Assembly: GCA_905214615.1 (NCBI GenBank)
Contig: CAJMMX010000019.1
Span: forward strand, 1-33,112
Source of the DNA: an uncultured bacterium
GTDB lineage: Bacteria; Actinomycetota; Coriobacteriia; Coriobacteriales; Coriobacteriaceae
Length of the DNA stretch: 33,112 nt
Reading direction: 5' to 3'
Both the position numbers and the translations under genes were made by a program. Below, in pieces: positions 14,617 through 22,798 of the stretch (position 1 is its first letter; each line of letters opens with the position of its first letter). The notes below the pieces were generated by a model that saw only the letters and a list, made by a program, of their open reading frames with translations, did not search any database and was not told where the DNA came from.

Positions 14617-15894
14617 CTAATCGAGTCCGGAGAATGAGGGGTATGCGCTCTCGCCGTGCTGACTCGCATCCAGGCCCAGTGCCTCGTCGGCCTCGTCCAC
14701 GCGCAGGCTACCGTGGAACAGCGCCTTGACCACCGCGGCGATCACCAAGTCGAGCATCAGCACAATAACGACCGTCACCACAATGCCCAGAACCTGCGAG
14801 ACAAGCAGCGACACGTCGCCCGTGTAGAACAGGCCGCCCTTACCGGTCCACGAGAGCTCCGGCACGCAGAACAGGCCCGTGAGCACACCGCCCAAGATGC
14901 CGCCGATACCGTGGCAACCGAACGCGTCGAGCGCATCGTCGTAGCCGAACTTGGTCTTAAGATGGCTGATGGCCAGATAGCAGACGGGCGATACGATCAG
15001 GCCCATGACCAGCGCCGCCCACGGCTCGACAAAGCCCGCACCCGGCGTAACCACCACAAGGCCCGCAACCAAACCGGTGCTAGCACCCACCAGCGTGGGA
15101 CGACCGGTGTGCACGCGCTCGACGACAAGCCACGAGACCATGCCCGCCGCGCTGGCCGTCACGGTGTTGAGGATGGCGAGTGCCGCCACGGCGTCGGCCT
15201 TAAACTCGCTGCCGCCGTTAAAGCCAAACCAACCAAACCAAAGTAGACCGGCGCCCAGCGCCACAAACGGCACGTTATGCGGACGGTAGCTCACCATGCC
15301 AAAACCGCGACGGCGGCCGAGCATTAAGCAGAGGATCAGGCCGGTAAGACCAGACGAAATGTGCACCACGTCGCCGCCGGCAAAGTCGAGCGCGCCGATG
15401 ATGTCGCCGATAAAGGAGCCCTCGCCACCCCAGACCATGTGGGCGAGCGGCGCATAGACCACGAGCAGCCAAATGCCCAGGAAGGCCGTCATGGCACCAA
15501 ACTTAACGCGGCCTGCCAGGCTGCCCGTGACGATAGCAGCCGTGATCATGGCAAACGCCATCTGAAAGGCGATGTTGATGATCTGGGGGTAGACGGCGCC
15601 GTCCGCGGCGTTGCCCTCGGCCGCCTGCAGCACCTGGTTGAGCACCGGCAGGCACAGAAGCTGGTCAAGGCCTCCAGTAAACGGACTCGAGCCGTCGCCG
15701 CCGTAGGCCAGCGACCAGCCGGCAACAATCCACAGCACACCGACCAGGCCAATGGCGCCAAAGCACATGAGCATGGTGTTGATGACATTTTTGCGCCTGG
15801 ACAGGCCGCCATAGAAAAACGCCAGACCCGGTGTCATTAAAAACACGAGCATGGTGCAGATGAGCATAAACGTTGTCGATCCCGTATCGTACAT
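14617..15894 (-). CDS. amt: ammonium transporter (Amt family)
   Basis: This 425-residue inner-membrane channel of the Amt/Mep/Rh family moves ammonium into the cell. About eleven hydrophobic segments are present, with family motifs MTPGLAFFYGGLSRRKN (about residues 21-37), the VVHISSGLTGL segment carrying the first pore His, and DDALDAFGCHGIGGILGG carrying the second. The ATG at 15894 follows GGGGGAGCGA; an in-frame TTG further upstream is less likely because it would add a basic, non-membrane stretch. The partner PII gene lies downstream on the same strand. The 198 bp upstream hold the promoter region, but no clear boxes were identified. Confidence 0.95.
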   Translation of the reverse strand: MYDTGSTTFMLICTMLVFLMTPGLAFFYGGLSRRKNVINTMLMCFGAIGLVGVLWIVAGWSLAYGGDGSSPFTGGLDQLLCLPVLNQVLQAAEGNAADGAVYPQIINIAFQMAFAMITAAIVTGSLAGRVKFGAMTAFLGIWLLVVYAPLAHMVWGGEGSFIGDIIGALDFAGGDVVHISSGLTGLILCLMLGRRRGFGMVSYRPHNVPFVALGAGLLWFGWFGFNGGSEFKADAVAALAILNTVTASAAGMVSWLVVERVHTGRPTLVGASTGLVAGLVVVTPGAGFVEPWAALVMGLIVSPVCYLAISHLKTKFGYDDALDAFGCHGIGGILGGVLTGLFCVPELSWTGKGGLFYTGDVSLLVSQVLGIVVTVVIVLMLDLVIAAVVKALFHGSLRVDEADEALGLDASQHGESAYPSFSGLD

Positions 15895-16092
15895 TCGCTC
15901 CCCCTTGGTCGCATGGACGTTGTCGGCGCCCATAATGCGGCCGAGGGGCAACTGGTGTAGACCAGATACGGCGTTGTTAAACGCTGCGTTGTCGAATGGA
16001 AACGGTGCCGCAATCTTGGAAACGGCGCGGCAACGGGCGCGAAACGAACGGGAAATACGCAAGCAAGGGAGCCGTGAGCGCGCCCGTCCCAG

Positions 16093-17112
16093 CTAGCGCC
16101 GGAACAGCTCGCGGGCTCGGTCGCGAAGGTCGGTGGCTCGGATGACGCCCTCGTAGCGGTTGATGCGCAAGCGCGGGAAGGCATTAAAGAAGCGCAGGTC
16201 GCGACGACTGAGCGACACGCTCGGCACCGGACGGCTCATGCGCTTGCCGGCAAGGCGACGACTGAGTGACGGACGCGGCATGCTCGGCGCGGCATCGGCC
16301 ACGCGGCGGGCAGCGAGTGCCAGGCCGCGAGCACCATCCGCGATAAACGTCGGCATCGAAGCCTTCTCGCGCAGGGCATCGAGCGCGGCGTCACCCAGCT
16401 CGGCCAGCCACGCGTTAACGGCGCGACCGCGGATATGCGTCTGTGTCACCGAGTCAATCGTCGATTCGGGAATGCGCTCGAGCATTGAGTCCGAGGCATC
16501 GGCAAGCGACTCGTTGATGCGGTCGGCAAGGTCGGCGCGCACGCGCTCCAGCTGATCGGACAGACGCCGCCAGCTCGCCAACGAGCACACCGCGTCAACC
16601 ATCATCGCGACCGCGACGATAAAGGCGGACAACCGCACAATCAGCACCGGCAGATGGCCAAGCAACCCCAGCAATGCCGGCTCCACTAAACGGCAAATGC
16701 ACAACGCGCCCAAGCCAAACGCGCAGGCCCAGTACAGGCAGATGCGTCCGTGCAGGTTAAACGGCAGGTGCGAGTAATCCCAAAAGCGCGCACCTGTTGT
16801 TTTTTCCAACAAAACGCCTACGCCGTACTCAATCACGCTGCATACGAGCGCCGCGGCAACAAACTGGCTCGAGGCATCCGGAATCCCACGCAGCAAAAGC
16901 CAGCAGGCTATGCCGCCCACACCATAGATAGGACAACACGGCCCCAGCAAAAAACCGCTGTTGGCAAAGCGTCCGTGGTTGAGCATGGCGCAGACTGTCG
17001 ACTCCCACACCCAGCCGCAAAAACCGTAGAAGGCAAACGAGAGCATCAGCGCCGAGAGCGGACAGGCGGCAAGCGTCGCGCCGTCAAATGCCATGTCGAT
17101 CGCGGTTTCCAC
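16093..17112 (-). CDS. CmpB-type putative ABC transporter membrane protein (PF06541-like)
   Basis: This 339-residue protein has an N-terminal domain of five or six membrane segments (about residues 15-185) matching the ABC_trans_CmpB family: FYGFCGWVWESTVCA, then GFLLGPCCPIYGVG, then the FWDYSHLPFNLHGRICLYWA signature. The C-terminal third (from about 186) is soluble, arginine-rich and helical, and is not part of the usual family. Family members are called putative permeases, but their transport role is unproven. The start is GTG at 17112, after GGAGAGGG. The upstream HD-domain gene ends three bases before it, so the two are cotranscribed and possibly translationally coupled. Substrate and partner are unknown. 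Confidence 0.82.
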   Translation of the reverse strand: METAIDMAFDGATLAACPLSALMLSFAFYGFCGWVWESTVCAMLNHGRFANSGFLLGPCCPIYGVGGIACWLLLRGIPDASSQFVAAALVCSVIEYGVGVLLEKTTGARFWDYSHLPFNLHGRICLYWACAFGLGALCICRLVEPALLGLLGHLPVLIVRLSAFIVAVAMMVDAVCSLASWRRLSDQLERVRADLADRINESLADASDSMLERIPESTIDSVTQTHIRGRAVNAWLAELGDAALDALREKASMPTFIADGARGLALAARRVADAAPSMPRPSLSRRLAGKRMSRPVPSVSLSRRDLRFFNAFPRLRINRYEGVIRATDLRDRARELFRR

Positions 17113-17115
17113 CGT

Positions 17116-17673
17116 CTACCCTCTCCTCTTCTCGCTCGATTCTTTGCTCGAACCGTCACTCGTGCCCTCGTTCAAATCGTTCGCGCCGCCTTTGCGCGGC
17201 AGACGGCCGGCGACCGTCTCGCACAGAGCGCACCATTTATCGGCCAGGCACACAATCCATGCCTCGCGACACGTCGGTGGAACCGGTACCAGCGGAAACA
17301 TATGGCGCACGATGATATTCCGCTCGCGCGGCGTCAGCTCAAAATCTTCCTCGGCACGCGCCAGGGCAAAAAATGGATGCCGAAATCCGTGCAGTCGATG
17401 GCTCGGATCGGGGTCGTGCCAATCATAGAGAAAGTAATCGTGCAGCAGGGCCCCGCGCAACAGCGAGGCACGGTCGACCGAAATGCCAGCACGGCCCAAG
17501 CACTCGGCAAAGGACAGGCTCGCCCGCGCTACCGAAGTCACGTGTGCATACACCGTCACGTCGCCATGCTGGATAAACTCGTGCGTCAGGTCCAAGCGGC
17601 CCGCCTGGGCCAGCTGACGGGCGGCATCGTCGACCTCGTGCGCGATTTTCTCGGCACGAACGGCATCAGACAT
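17116..17673 (-). CDS. HD-domain phosphohydrolase
   Basis: This 185-residue cytoplasmic protein has an HD metal-binding fold. A first His sits in YAHVTSVARASL, the HD pair is in GALLHDYF, further histidines follow in HGFRHP, and a late Asp is in CLADKWCAL; together these fit a metal-dependent phosphohydrolase. The C-terminus is basic and Ser-rich and probably disordered. The start at 17673 is fixed by AAGGAGGCAGC just before the ATG; an upstream in-frame ATG at 17718 lacks such a site. It is transcribed with the CmpB-type membrane protein gene three bases downstream. Substrate is not predictable; nucleotides are the usual class. Confidence 0.82.
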   Translation of the reverse strand: MSDAVRAEKIAHEVDDAARQLAQAGRLDLTHEFIQHGDVTVYAHVTSVARASLSFAECLGRAGISVDRASLLRGALLHDYFLYDWHDPDPSHRLHGFRHPFFALARAEEDFELTPRERNIIVRHMFPLVPVPPTCREAWIVCLADKWCALCETVAGRLPRKGGANDLNEGTSDGSSKESSEKRRG

Positions 17674-17900
17674 GCTGCCTCCTTCCAGCGGCTCACGGCG
17701 GCAAGCCACGGCCTGCACGCCTTGAATAAATCATCATCGAATCTACCAGTATGGCATCGGACAAAACGTTTTGCCCCGCCAGTTGGCGAATTACCGCGCC
17801 GCCGTCACATATCAAACGCCAAAATGTGCGAGACTGTTTTGTGCAATTGTGCCGGCCGAGGGAGCGCCGGCGCTCGATTCGCATGGAGTAACCAACAACG

Positions 17901-19682
17901 ATGCTGCTTACGCAAACGACAACGCCCGAGGACGTCAAGGCTCTTAATCGCGCCGAGCTCCCGCAGCTCTGCGGCGAGATTCGCCACGCCATCCTCGAAA
18001 GCTCCGCCGCCGTCGGCGGGCACGTTGCCCCCAACCTGGGCGTCGTTGAGCTCACGGTTGCGCTTCATCGCGTGTTTAACTCCCCCATCGACAAGATTGT
18101 CTTTGATGTTTCGCACCAGACCTACGCCCACAAGGCGCTGACTGGGCGCGCGTACACTTATATCGACCCGGCACGCTACGGCGAGGCCTCTGGTTTTGCC
18201 AATCCTGACGAGTCCGAGCACGACCTGTTCGCCATGGGCCACACCTCCACGTCGGTGAGCCTGGGCTGCGGCCTAGCGCACGCTCGCGACCTGGCGGGGG
18301 ATACATACAACGTCATCACCATCATCGGCGACGGCTCGCTTTCGGGCGGTTTGGCGTTTGAGGGCTTTAACAATGCCGCCGAACTCGATAGCAACCTGAT
18401 CATCATCGTCAACGATAACGACCAGTCCATCGCCGAGAACCACGGTGGCCTCTATCGCAATCTGGCCGAGCTGCGCGCCAGCAACGGCACCTGTGAGCGC
18501 AATGTTTTCCGCGCGATGGGGCTCGACTACCGCTATCTGGACACCGGTAACGACGTGTTGGCCCTAGTCGACGCGCTGCAGGAACTACGCAATATCGATC
18601 ATCCCATCGTGCTGCACGTCTCCACCGCCAAGGGCAAGGGCTTTGAGCCGGCCCAGAACGACCCCGAGCGCTGGCATCACGTAGGCCCCTTTGACATGGC
18701 GACCGGCCGAAAGCTCTGCCCGGGCCATCCGAGCGAGCCTGCGCCGCGCACCTACGCCGACATTACGGGCGAGGCGCTCAGCGCCGCCATCGAGCGCGAT
18801 CCGCAGGTCGTGGGCATCACGGCCGCCACGCCCTACATTATGGGCTTTACACCCGAGCTTCGCGCTGCCGCCGGCAAACAGTTCGTCGATGCGGGCATTG
18901 CCGAGGAGCACGCTGTGACCTTTGCCACCGCGCTTGCACGCTCGGACGCCAAGCCAGTCTTTGGTGTGTACGGCACGTTTTTGCAGCGCGCCTACGACGA
19001 GCTGTGGCACGACCTGTGCCTCAACGACGCCCCGGCAACCATCCTGGTGTTTGGCGCGTCGATCTTTGGCACCACATCCGAGACGCACCTCTCGTTCTTC
19101 GATATTTCCATGCTGGGCGCTCTTCCCAACATGCACTACTTGGCGCCGGCCTGCATGGAGGAATATCTGTCCATGCTGAGCTGGTCGCTCGACCACCGCG
19201 AGCATCCCGTGGCGATCCGCGTACCGGGCATTGGCCTGGTGAGCCGTCCCGACCTTGCGCCCGCCGAAGGCACCGACTACAGCGCCGTTCGCTACAACGT
19301 GGTGCGCCAGGGTCGCGACGTAGCAGTGCTCGCGCTCGGCGATTTCTTTGAGCTGGGCGAGCGCGTGGCAAACCGCTTGGCTGCCGAGTACGGTATCGAG
19401 GCCACGCTCGTCAACCCGCGCTTTGCAACCGAGCTTGACCGTGAGTTCCTCGACAGCCTTGTCGCTGAGCATCGCGTTGTCGTCACCCTCGAGGACGGCA
19501 TCTTGGACGGTGGCTGGGGCGAGCGCGTGGCATGTTATCTGGCCTGCACGCCGCTGCGCACGCGCACCTTTGGCATCGCCAAGGGCTTCCCCGACCGCTA
19601 CGACCCCAACGAGTTGCTCGCTCAGAACGGCATGACGGTCGAGAACATGGCCGCCGAAGCCGTAAGGCTACTCAACGAGTAA
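17901..19682 (+). CDS. DXS-like thiamine-diphosphate enzyme (divergent transketolase family)
   Basis: This 593-residue protein follows the 1-deoxy-D-xylulose-5-phosphate synthase plan: an N-terminal thiamine-diphosphate domain (PNLGVVELTVALHRVF, FDVSHQTYAHKALTGR, IIGDGSLSGGLAFEGFNN), a central pyrimidine domain (DAGIAEEHAVTFATALA with the activating Glu), and a C-terminal transketolase domain. Genuine DXS has a DRAG...ADGxTH stretch where Arg and Asp contact the substrate. Here the aligned segment reads FGASIFGTTSETH, keeping only the His. It is also slightly shorter than typical DXS. It may be a paralogue with another acyloin or ketol substrate, or a divergent synthase. The ATG follows GGAG at a long spacing (12 bases), suggesting modest translation. 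It is monocistronic and ends in a terminator. Confidence 0.82.
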   Translation: MLLTQTTTPEDVKALNRAELPQLCGEIRHAILESSAAVGGHVAPNLGVVELTVALHRVFNSPIDKIVFDVSHQTYAHKALTGRAYTYIDPARYGEASGFANPDESEHDLFAMGHTSTSVSLGCGLAHARDLAGDTYNVITIIGDGSLSGGLAFEGFNNAAELDSNLIIIVNDNDQSIAENHGGLYRNLAELRASNGTCERNVFRAMGLDYRYLDTGNDVLALVDALQELRNIDHPIVLHVSTAKGKGFEPAQNDPERWHHVGPFDMATGRKLCPGHPSEPAPRTYADITGEALSAAIERDPQVVGITAATPYIMGFTPELRAAAGKQFVDAGIAEEHAVTFATALARSDAKPVFGVYGTFLQRAYDELWHDLCLNDAPATILVFGASIFGTTSETHLSFFDISMLGALPNMHYLAPACMEEYLSMLSWSLDHREHPVAIRVPGIGLVSRPDLAPAEGTDYSAVRYNVVRQGRDVAVLALGDFFELGERVANRLAAEYGIEATLVNPRFATELDREFLDSLVAEHRVVVTLEDGILDGGWGERVACYLACTPLRTRTFGIAKGFPDRYDPNELLAQNGMTVENMAAEAVRLLNE

Positions 19683-19683
19683 G

Positions 19684-19722
19684 AAAACCTCCGCAAGGGA
19701 AGCGCCCCTGCGGAGGTTTTTG
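19684..19722 (+). terminator. intrinsic terminator of the DXS-like gene
   Basis: The arms AAAACCTCCGCA (19684-19695) and TGCGGAGGTTTT (19709-19720) form a perfect stem leading into a T run. Confidence 0.93.
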
Positions 19723-19736
19723 TTTTCACGACACGA

Positions 19737-19955
19737 TTATCTCAATCTGTAACATCTAGGGCCCGAATTTCCGTCTACCTGTTACAGATTGAGATAAGAC
19801 ATCTTAGTCCCAGACCTTTGTCTCAATCTGTAACAGATAGGGACCTTTTGGCCGTCCAGATGTTACAGATTGAGACATTCGAATTCCCCTGAAGAGAAAA
19901 TCTCAATCTGTAACAGTTGCTCGGCAAAAATGGCTGCAGATGTTACAGATCGAGA
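19737..19955. repeat. array of three hairpin units with six alternating copies of one 15-bp repeat
   Basis: TCTCAATCTGTAACA and its reverse complement alternate six times. Unit 1 has arms 19737-19754 and 19780-19797 (18 bp, perfect). Unit 2 has arms 19819-19835 and 19861-19877 (17 bp, perfect). Unit 3 has arms 19901-19915 and 19941-19955 (one mismatch). Each loop is exactly 25 bases and differs in sequence; loops 1 and 2 share AGGG and CCGTC. The units are 21 and 23 bases apart. The 456-bp gap 19683-20138 holds only the terminator, this array, a short partial repeat and the next promoter. Confidence 0.92.
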
Positions 19956-19995
19956 CAAAACAGCAAGGCATGCCGCTGCATCGGCCAGAACCGCC

Positions 19996-20015
19996 ACAAA
20001 GGTGCCTGTCCCTTT
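19996..20015. repeat. partial copy of the AAAGG...CCCTTT hairpin core
   Basis: ACAAAGGTGCCTGTCCCTTT resembles the inverted core of the hairpin at 10964-10995 (read on the minus strand, ACAAAGGGACTGCCCCT). It may be a remnant of the same interspersed element. Confidence 0.4.
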
Positions 20016-20065
20016 TGGTAGGTAGAATAACCCATAAGGTAAGTATGTTTCTGAGTTATTTCGTG

Positions 20066-20095
20066 TTGACCCATTTGAGCGCGATAGGGTATAAC
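20066..20095 (+). promoter_or_regulatory. promoter of the amino acid ABC transporter operon
   Basis: TTGACC (20066-20071), an 18-base spacer, then TATAAC (20090-20095). It lies 43 bases before the binding-protein ATG. Confidence 0.75.
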
Positions 20096-20138
20096 TCTAC
20101 TCAACCGCTAGGGATTTTATTGAGAAAGGTGTTCTACC

Positions 20139-21134
20139 ATGAGCAAAAACCTCTCCCAGCAGGTCGTTCTCGACCGCCGCGGCTTCGTCGCCGCCACCTT
20201 CGCAACCGTCGCCGGCCTTGGTCTTGCCGGCTGCTCCGACACCAGCGCCGAAGCCGACAAGGGTTCCGCCGCCGGCTCCTCCAAGAGCTCCGAAGATGCC
20301 GAGGCTTCCACCACGCTCGACGCTAAGGCATTCGACAAGCTCGTCGACAACGGCCCCAAGGCCGATGACGATGCCATCGCCGCCAGCACCTGGGCCACGG
20401 CCGTCAAGGACGCCGGTGTCTTTAAGATCGGTGGCGTTCAGACCTCCACGCTCTTCTCCCTCCTCAACGAGAAAGACGGTCAGACCCGCGGCTTCGACGC
20501 CGGTATCGCACAGCTTCTGTCCAACTACATTCTGGGCGAGAACAAGGTCGAGATCACCCAGGTGACCTCGGACACGCGCGAGTCCGTCCTGCAGAACGGC
20601 CAGGTCGACGCCGTCTTTGCCACCTACACCATCACTGACGATCGCAAGAAGCTCGTCTCCTTTGCCGGTCCCTACTACTACACCCAGCAGGCCATCCTGG
20701 TGCTCGCCGACAACGACGACATCAAGAGCGTCGACGACCTGGCCGACAAGAACGTCGCCGTCCAGTCCGGCTCCAACGGCCCTGCCATCCTGGAGGAGCT
20801 CGCTCCCAAGGCCAGCCAGCAGGAGTTCAAGACCGACGAGGAGGCCCGCCAGGCACTTCAGCAGGGCCGCGTTGACGCCTACGTCATCGACAACAACATG
20901 CAGCAGAGCGCCCTGGTCCGCGAGCCCGGTAAGTACAAGATTGCCGGCAAGCCCTTCGGCAGCAAGGAGCCCTATGGCATCGGCCTGCCGCTCGATTCCG
21001 ACGGCGTCGCCTTCGTCAACGACTTCCTTAAGAAGATTGAGGACGACGGCACCTGGACCGAGCTGTGGCAGATCTGCATCGGCGACCGCACGGGCGACAC
21101 CAATGTTCCCGAGCTGCCCGAAATCGGCGCCTAG
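20139..21134 (+). CDS. polar amino acid ABC transporter substrate-binding lipoprotein
   Basis: This 331-residue protein is the solute-binding part of a polar amino acid importer (GluB/family 3 type). The N-terminus is a lipoprotein signal with lipobox LAGC and anchoring Cys32. It also carries a twin-arginine pattern (DRRGFVAA, residues 12-19), so export through the Tat route is possible. A Ser/Ala/Glu-rich linker (about 33-60) leads to the two-lobed binding domain (about 95-320), with RGFDAGIAQLL, TYTITDDRKKLVSFAGPYY and the late PYGIGLPLDS segments typical of the family. The ATG follows AAAGGTG. The next genes encode two permeases and the ATPase, giving a complete transporter. Glutamate or a similar amino acid is the likely ligand. 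Confidence 0.92.
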   Translation: MSKNLSQQVVLDRRGFVAATFATVAGLGLAGCSDTSAEADKGSAAGSSKSSEDAEASTTLDAKAFDKLVDNGPKADDDAIAASTWATAVKDAGVFKIGGVQTSTLFSLLNEKDGQTRGFDAGIAQLLSNYILGENKVEITQVTSDTRESVLQNGQVDAVFATYTITDDRKKLVSFAGPYYYTQQAILVLADNDDIKSVDDLADKNVAVQSGSNGPAILEELAPKASQQEFKTDEEARQALQQGRVDAYVIDNNMQQSALVREPGKYKIAGKPFGSKEPYGIGLPLDSDGVAFVNDFLKKIEDDGTWTELWQICIGDRTGDTNVPELPEIGA

Positions 21135-21222
21135 GCAACGCGCCTAGTAACGGCCGCAACGAAACCATACGGAAACGCACGGCGCGCTTTATTGCGCTAA
21201 ACTGTTTCTTCACTGAGTTGTC

Positions 21223-21251
21223 GGGGCTTCCGTACACACGGGAGCCCCTTT
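21223..21251 (+). terminator. attenuating hairpin between binding-protein and permease genes
   Basis: An 11-bp stem (GGGGCTTCCGT with ACGGGAGCCCC, ACAC loop, 21223-21248) is followed by only TTT. This is a leaky terminator that would give more binding protein than membrane subunits. Confidence 0.75.
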
Positions 21252-21272
21252 CCTTATCGGCGGGAGGTCCGC

Positions 21273-21932
21273 ATGAGTCTCTCCGAGCTCTGGTCGCTCT
21301 ATGGCCAGAACTACATTGACGCGCTGCTCGCAACCTGGGGCATGACGCTTGAGTCGTTTGCCATCGCCATGGTGCTGGCCGTCGCCGTCACCGTGATGCG
21401 CGTGTCGCCGCTCAAGCCGCTGCGCGTCTTTGGCGACCTGTATGTCCAGGTCTTCCGTAACATCCCCGGCATTGCGTTGCTCATCATCGTCGTCTACGCA
21501 TTGCCGCCGCTCAAGGTCGTCCTGCCCTATCGCACCTGCGTTATCGTCGCCACAGTGCTCTTGGGTTCTGCCTTTGGCTCCGAGAACTTTATGAGCGGCA
21601 TCAACACCGTCGGCGTCGGCCAGGTGGAAGCCGCCCGCTCGCTGGGCATGAGCTTCAACCGCATCCTCGCCAAGATCGTGATTCCGCAGGCACTGCGTTC
21701 GAGCGTACTGCCCATGACCAACCTCTTTATCGCCGTCATGCTCACCACCGCGCTCGGCAGCCAGGTACCCCTTAAACCGCAAGAGCTCACCGGCGTGGTG
21801 AGCTACATCAACACGCGCTCGCTCGGCGGCGTCGCCGCGTTCTTTGTCTCGGCGCTCGGCTACCTGGGCACGGCCTTTGTGGTGAGTCACATTGGCAACT
21901 ATATCGATAAGAAGGTGAGGATCCTCCGATGA
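21273..21932 (+). CDS. polar amino acid ABC transporter permease (GluC type)
   Basis: This 219-residue inner-membrane permease of the His/Glu/Gln/Arg family has about five hydrophobic segments. The family coupling loop is visible as VEAARSLGMSFNRILAKIVIP (about residues 117-137; EAA motif), which contacts the ATPase. FRNIPGIALL (about 61-70) is the usual N-terminal-half signature. GGGAGGTCCGC precedes the ATG. Its last four bases overlap the start of the second permease (ATGA), so the two are translated in coupled fashion and form a heterodimeric channel. Confidence 0.92.
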   Translation: MSLSELWSLYGQNYIDALLATWGMTLESFAIAMVLAVAVTVMRVSPLKPLRVFGDLYVQVFRNIPGIALLIIVVYALPPLKVVLPYRTCVIVATVLLGSAFGSENFMSGINTVGVGQVEAARSLGMSFNRILAKIVIPQALRSSVLPMTNLFIAVMLTTALGSQVPLKPQELTGVVSYINTRSLGGVAAFFVSALGYLGTAFVVSHIGNYIDKKVRILR

Positions 21933-22762
21933 GCAAGCACTCCTCCCCCGCACTCACCATGCGCGACGCGCTCTACGAGGCTCCCGGCCCCAAGATGCGC
22001 GCCAAGATTCGCGTCGGCACCGCCATCTCGCTTGTCGCTGTGGCCGCACTTGTCGCCCTCGTGCTGCAGCGCTTTTATGTGACCGGTCAGCTTTCGGTCC
22101 ACTATTGGTATTTCTTTACACACCTCACCACCTGGAAGTTCCTGCTTGCCGGCTTTGAGGGCACCGTTAAAGTCGCACTCACCGCTGGCGCCATCGCGCT
22201 GGTGCTGGGTCTGACCCTCATGCTCGGCCGCACGAGCGACATTAAGCCGCTGCAGCTGGTCTGCCGCGTGCTCACCGATTTCTTCCGCGGTGTGCCGAGC
22301 CTGCTGTTCATCTACTTCTTCTTTTTGGTGCTGCCCCAGTACAAGATCGCGCTGCCGTCGTTTTGGATGCTCACGCTTCCCGTCGCGCTCGCTGCAGCCG
22401 GCGTACTTGCCGAGATCTTCCGTGCCGGCGTCAACGCCGTGCCGCGCGGCCAGGTCGAGGCCGCCCAGGCGCTCGGTCTCTCCAAGGCTAAAATCACCTT
22501 TAAAATCGTGCTGCCGCAGGCTATTCGATTTATTATTCCGTCGTTGATTTCGCAGCTTGTGGTCGTCGTCAAAGACACCACCGTCGCCTACGTGGTGAGC
22601 TACCCCGACCTTATGCAAAACGCCCGCGTGCTCATTACCAACTACGACGCCCTCGTGTCGGTCTACCTGGTCATCGCGGTCATCTACATCCTCATCAACG
22701 TCGCAATCAACAAGGCCGCTGTCTACGTTTCGCACAAGACCGGCGCGACCATCATTCGCTAA
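21929..22762 (+). CDS. polar amino acid ABC transporter permease (GluD type)
   Basis: This 277-residue permease has a soluble N-terminal tail (about residues 1-30), then about five or six membrane segments. The FFRGVPSLLFIYF stretch (about 114-126) and the EAA coupling loop VEAAQALGLSKAKITFKIVLP (about 173-193) mark the family. It is longer than the first permease, as is usual for the second subunit of glutamate-type importers. It overlaps the preceding gene by four bases and is followed 36 bases later by the ATPase gene. Confidence 0.92.
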   Translation: MSKHSSPALTMRDALYEAPGPKMRAKIRVGTAISLVAVAALVALVLQRFYVTGQLSVHYWYFFTHLTTWKFLLAGFEGTVKVALTAGAIALVLGLTLMLGRTSDIKPLQLVCRVLTDFFRGVPSLLFIYFFFLVLPQYKIALPSFWMLTLPVALAAAGVLAEIFRAGVNAVPRGQVEAAQALGLSKAKITFKIVLPQAIRFIIPSLISQLVVVVKDTTVAYVVSYPDLMQNARVLITNYDALVSVYLVIAVIYILINVAINKAAVYVSHKTGATIIR

Positions 22763-22798
22763 CGATTTACCATTTCGAGTCATAAGGAGCCGAGCACC

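Noticed and set aside
16750..18141. Open frame of 463 codons on the plus strand crossing three real genes
   Set aside because: Opposite to the CmpB and HD genes and out of frame with the DXS-like gene; composition is Arg/Pro-rich and unlike a protein.
19737..19955. CRISPR array
   Set aside because: Repeats alternate in orientation, are only 15-18 bp and only six in number; no cas genes nearby.
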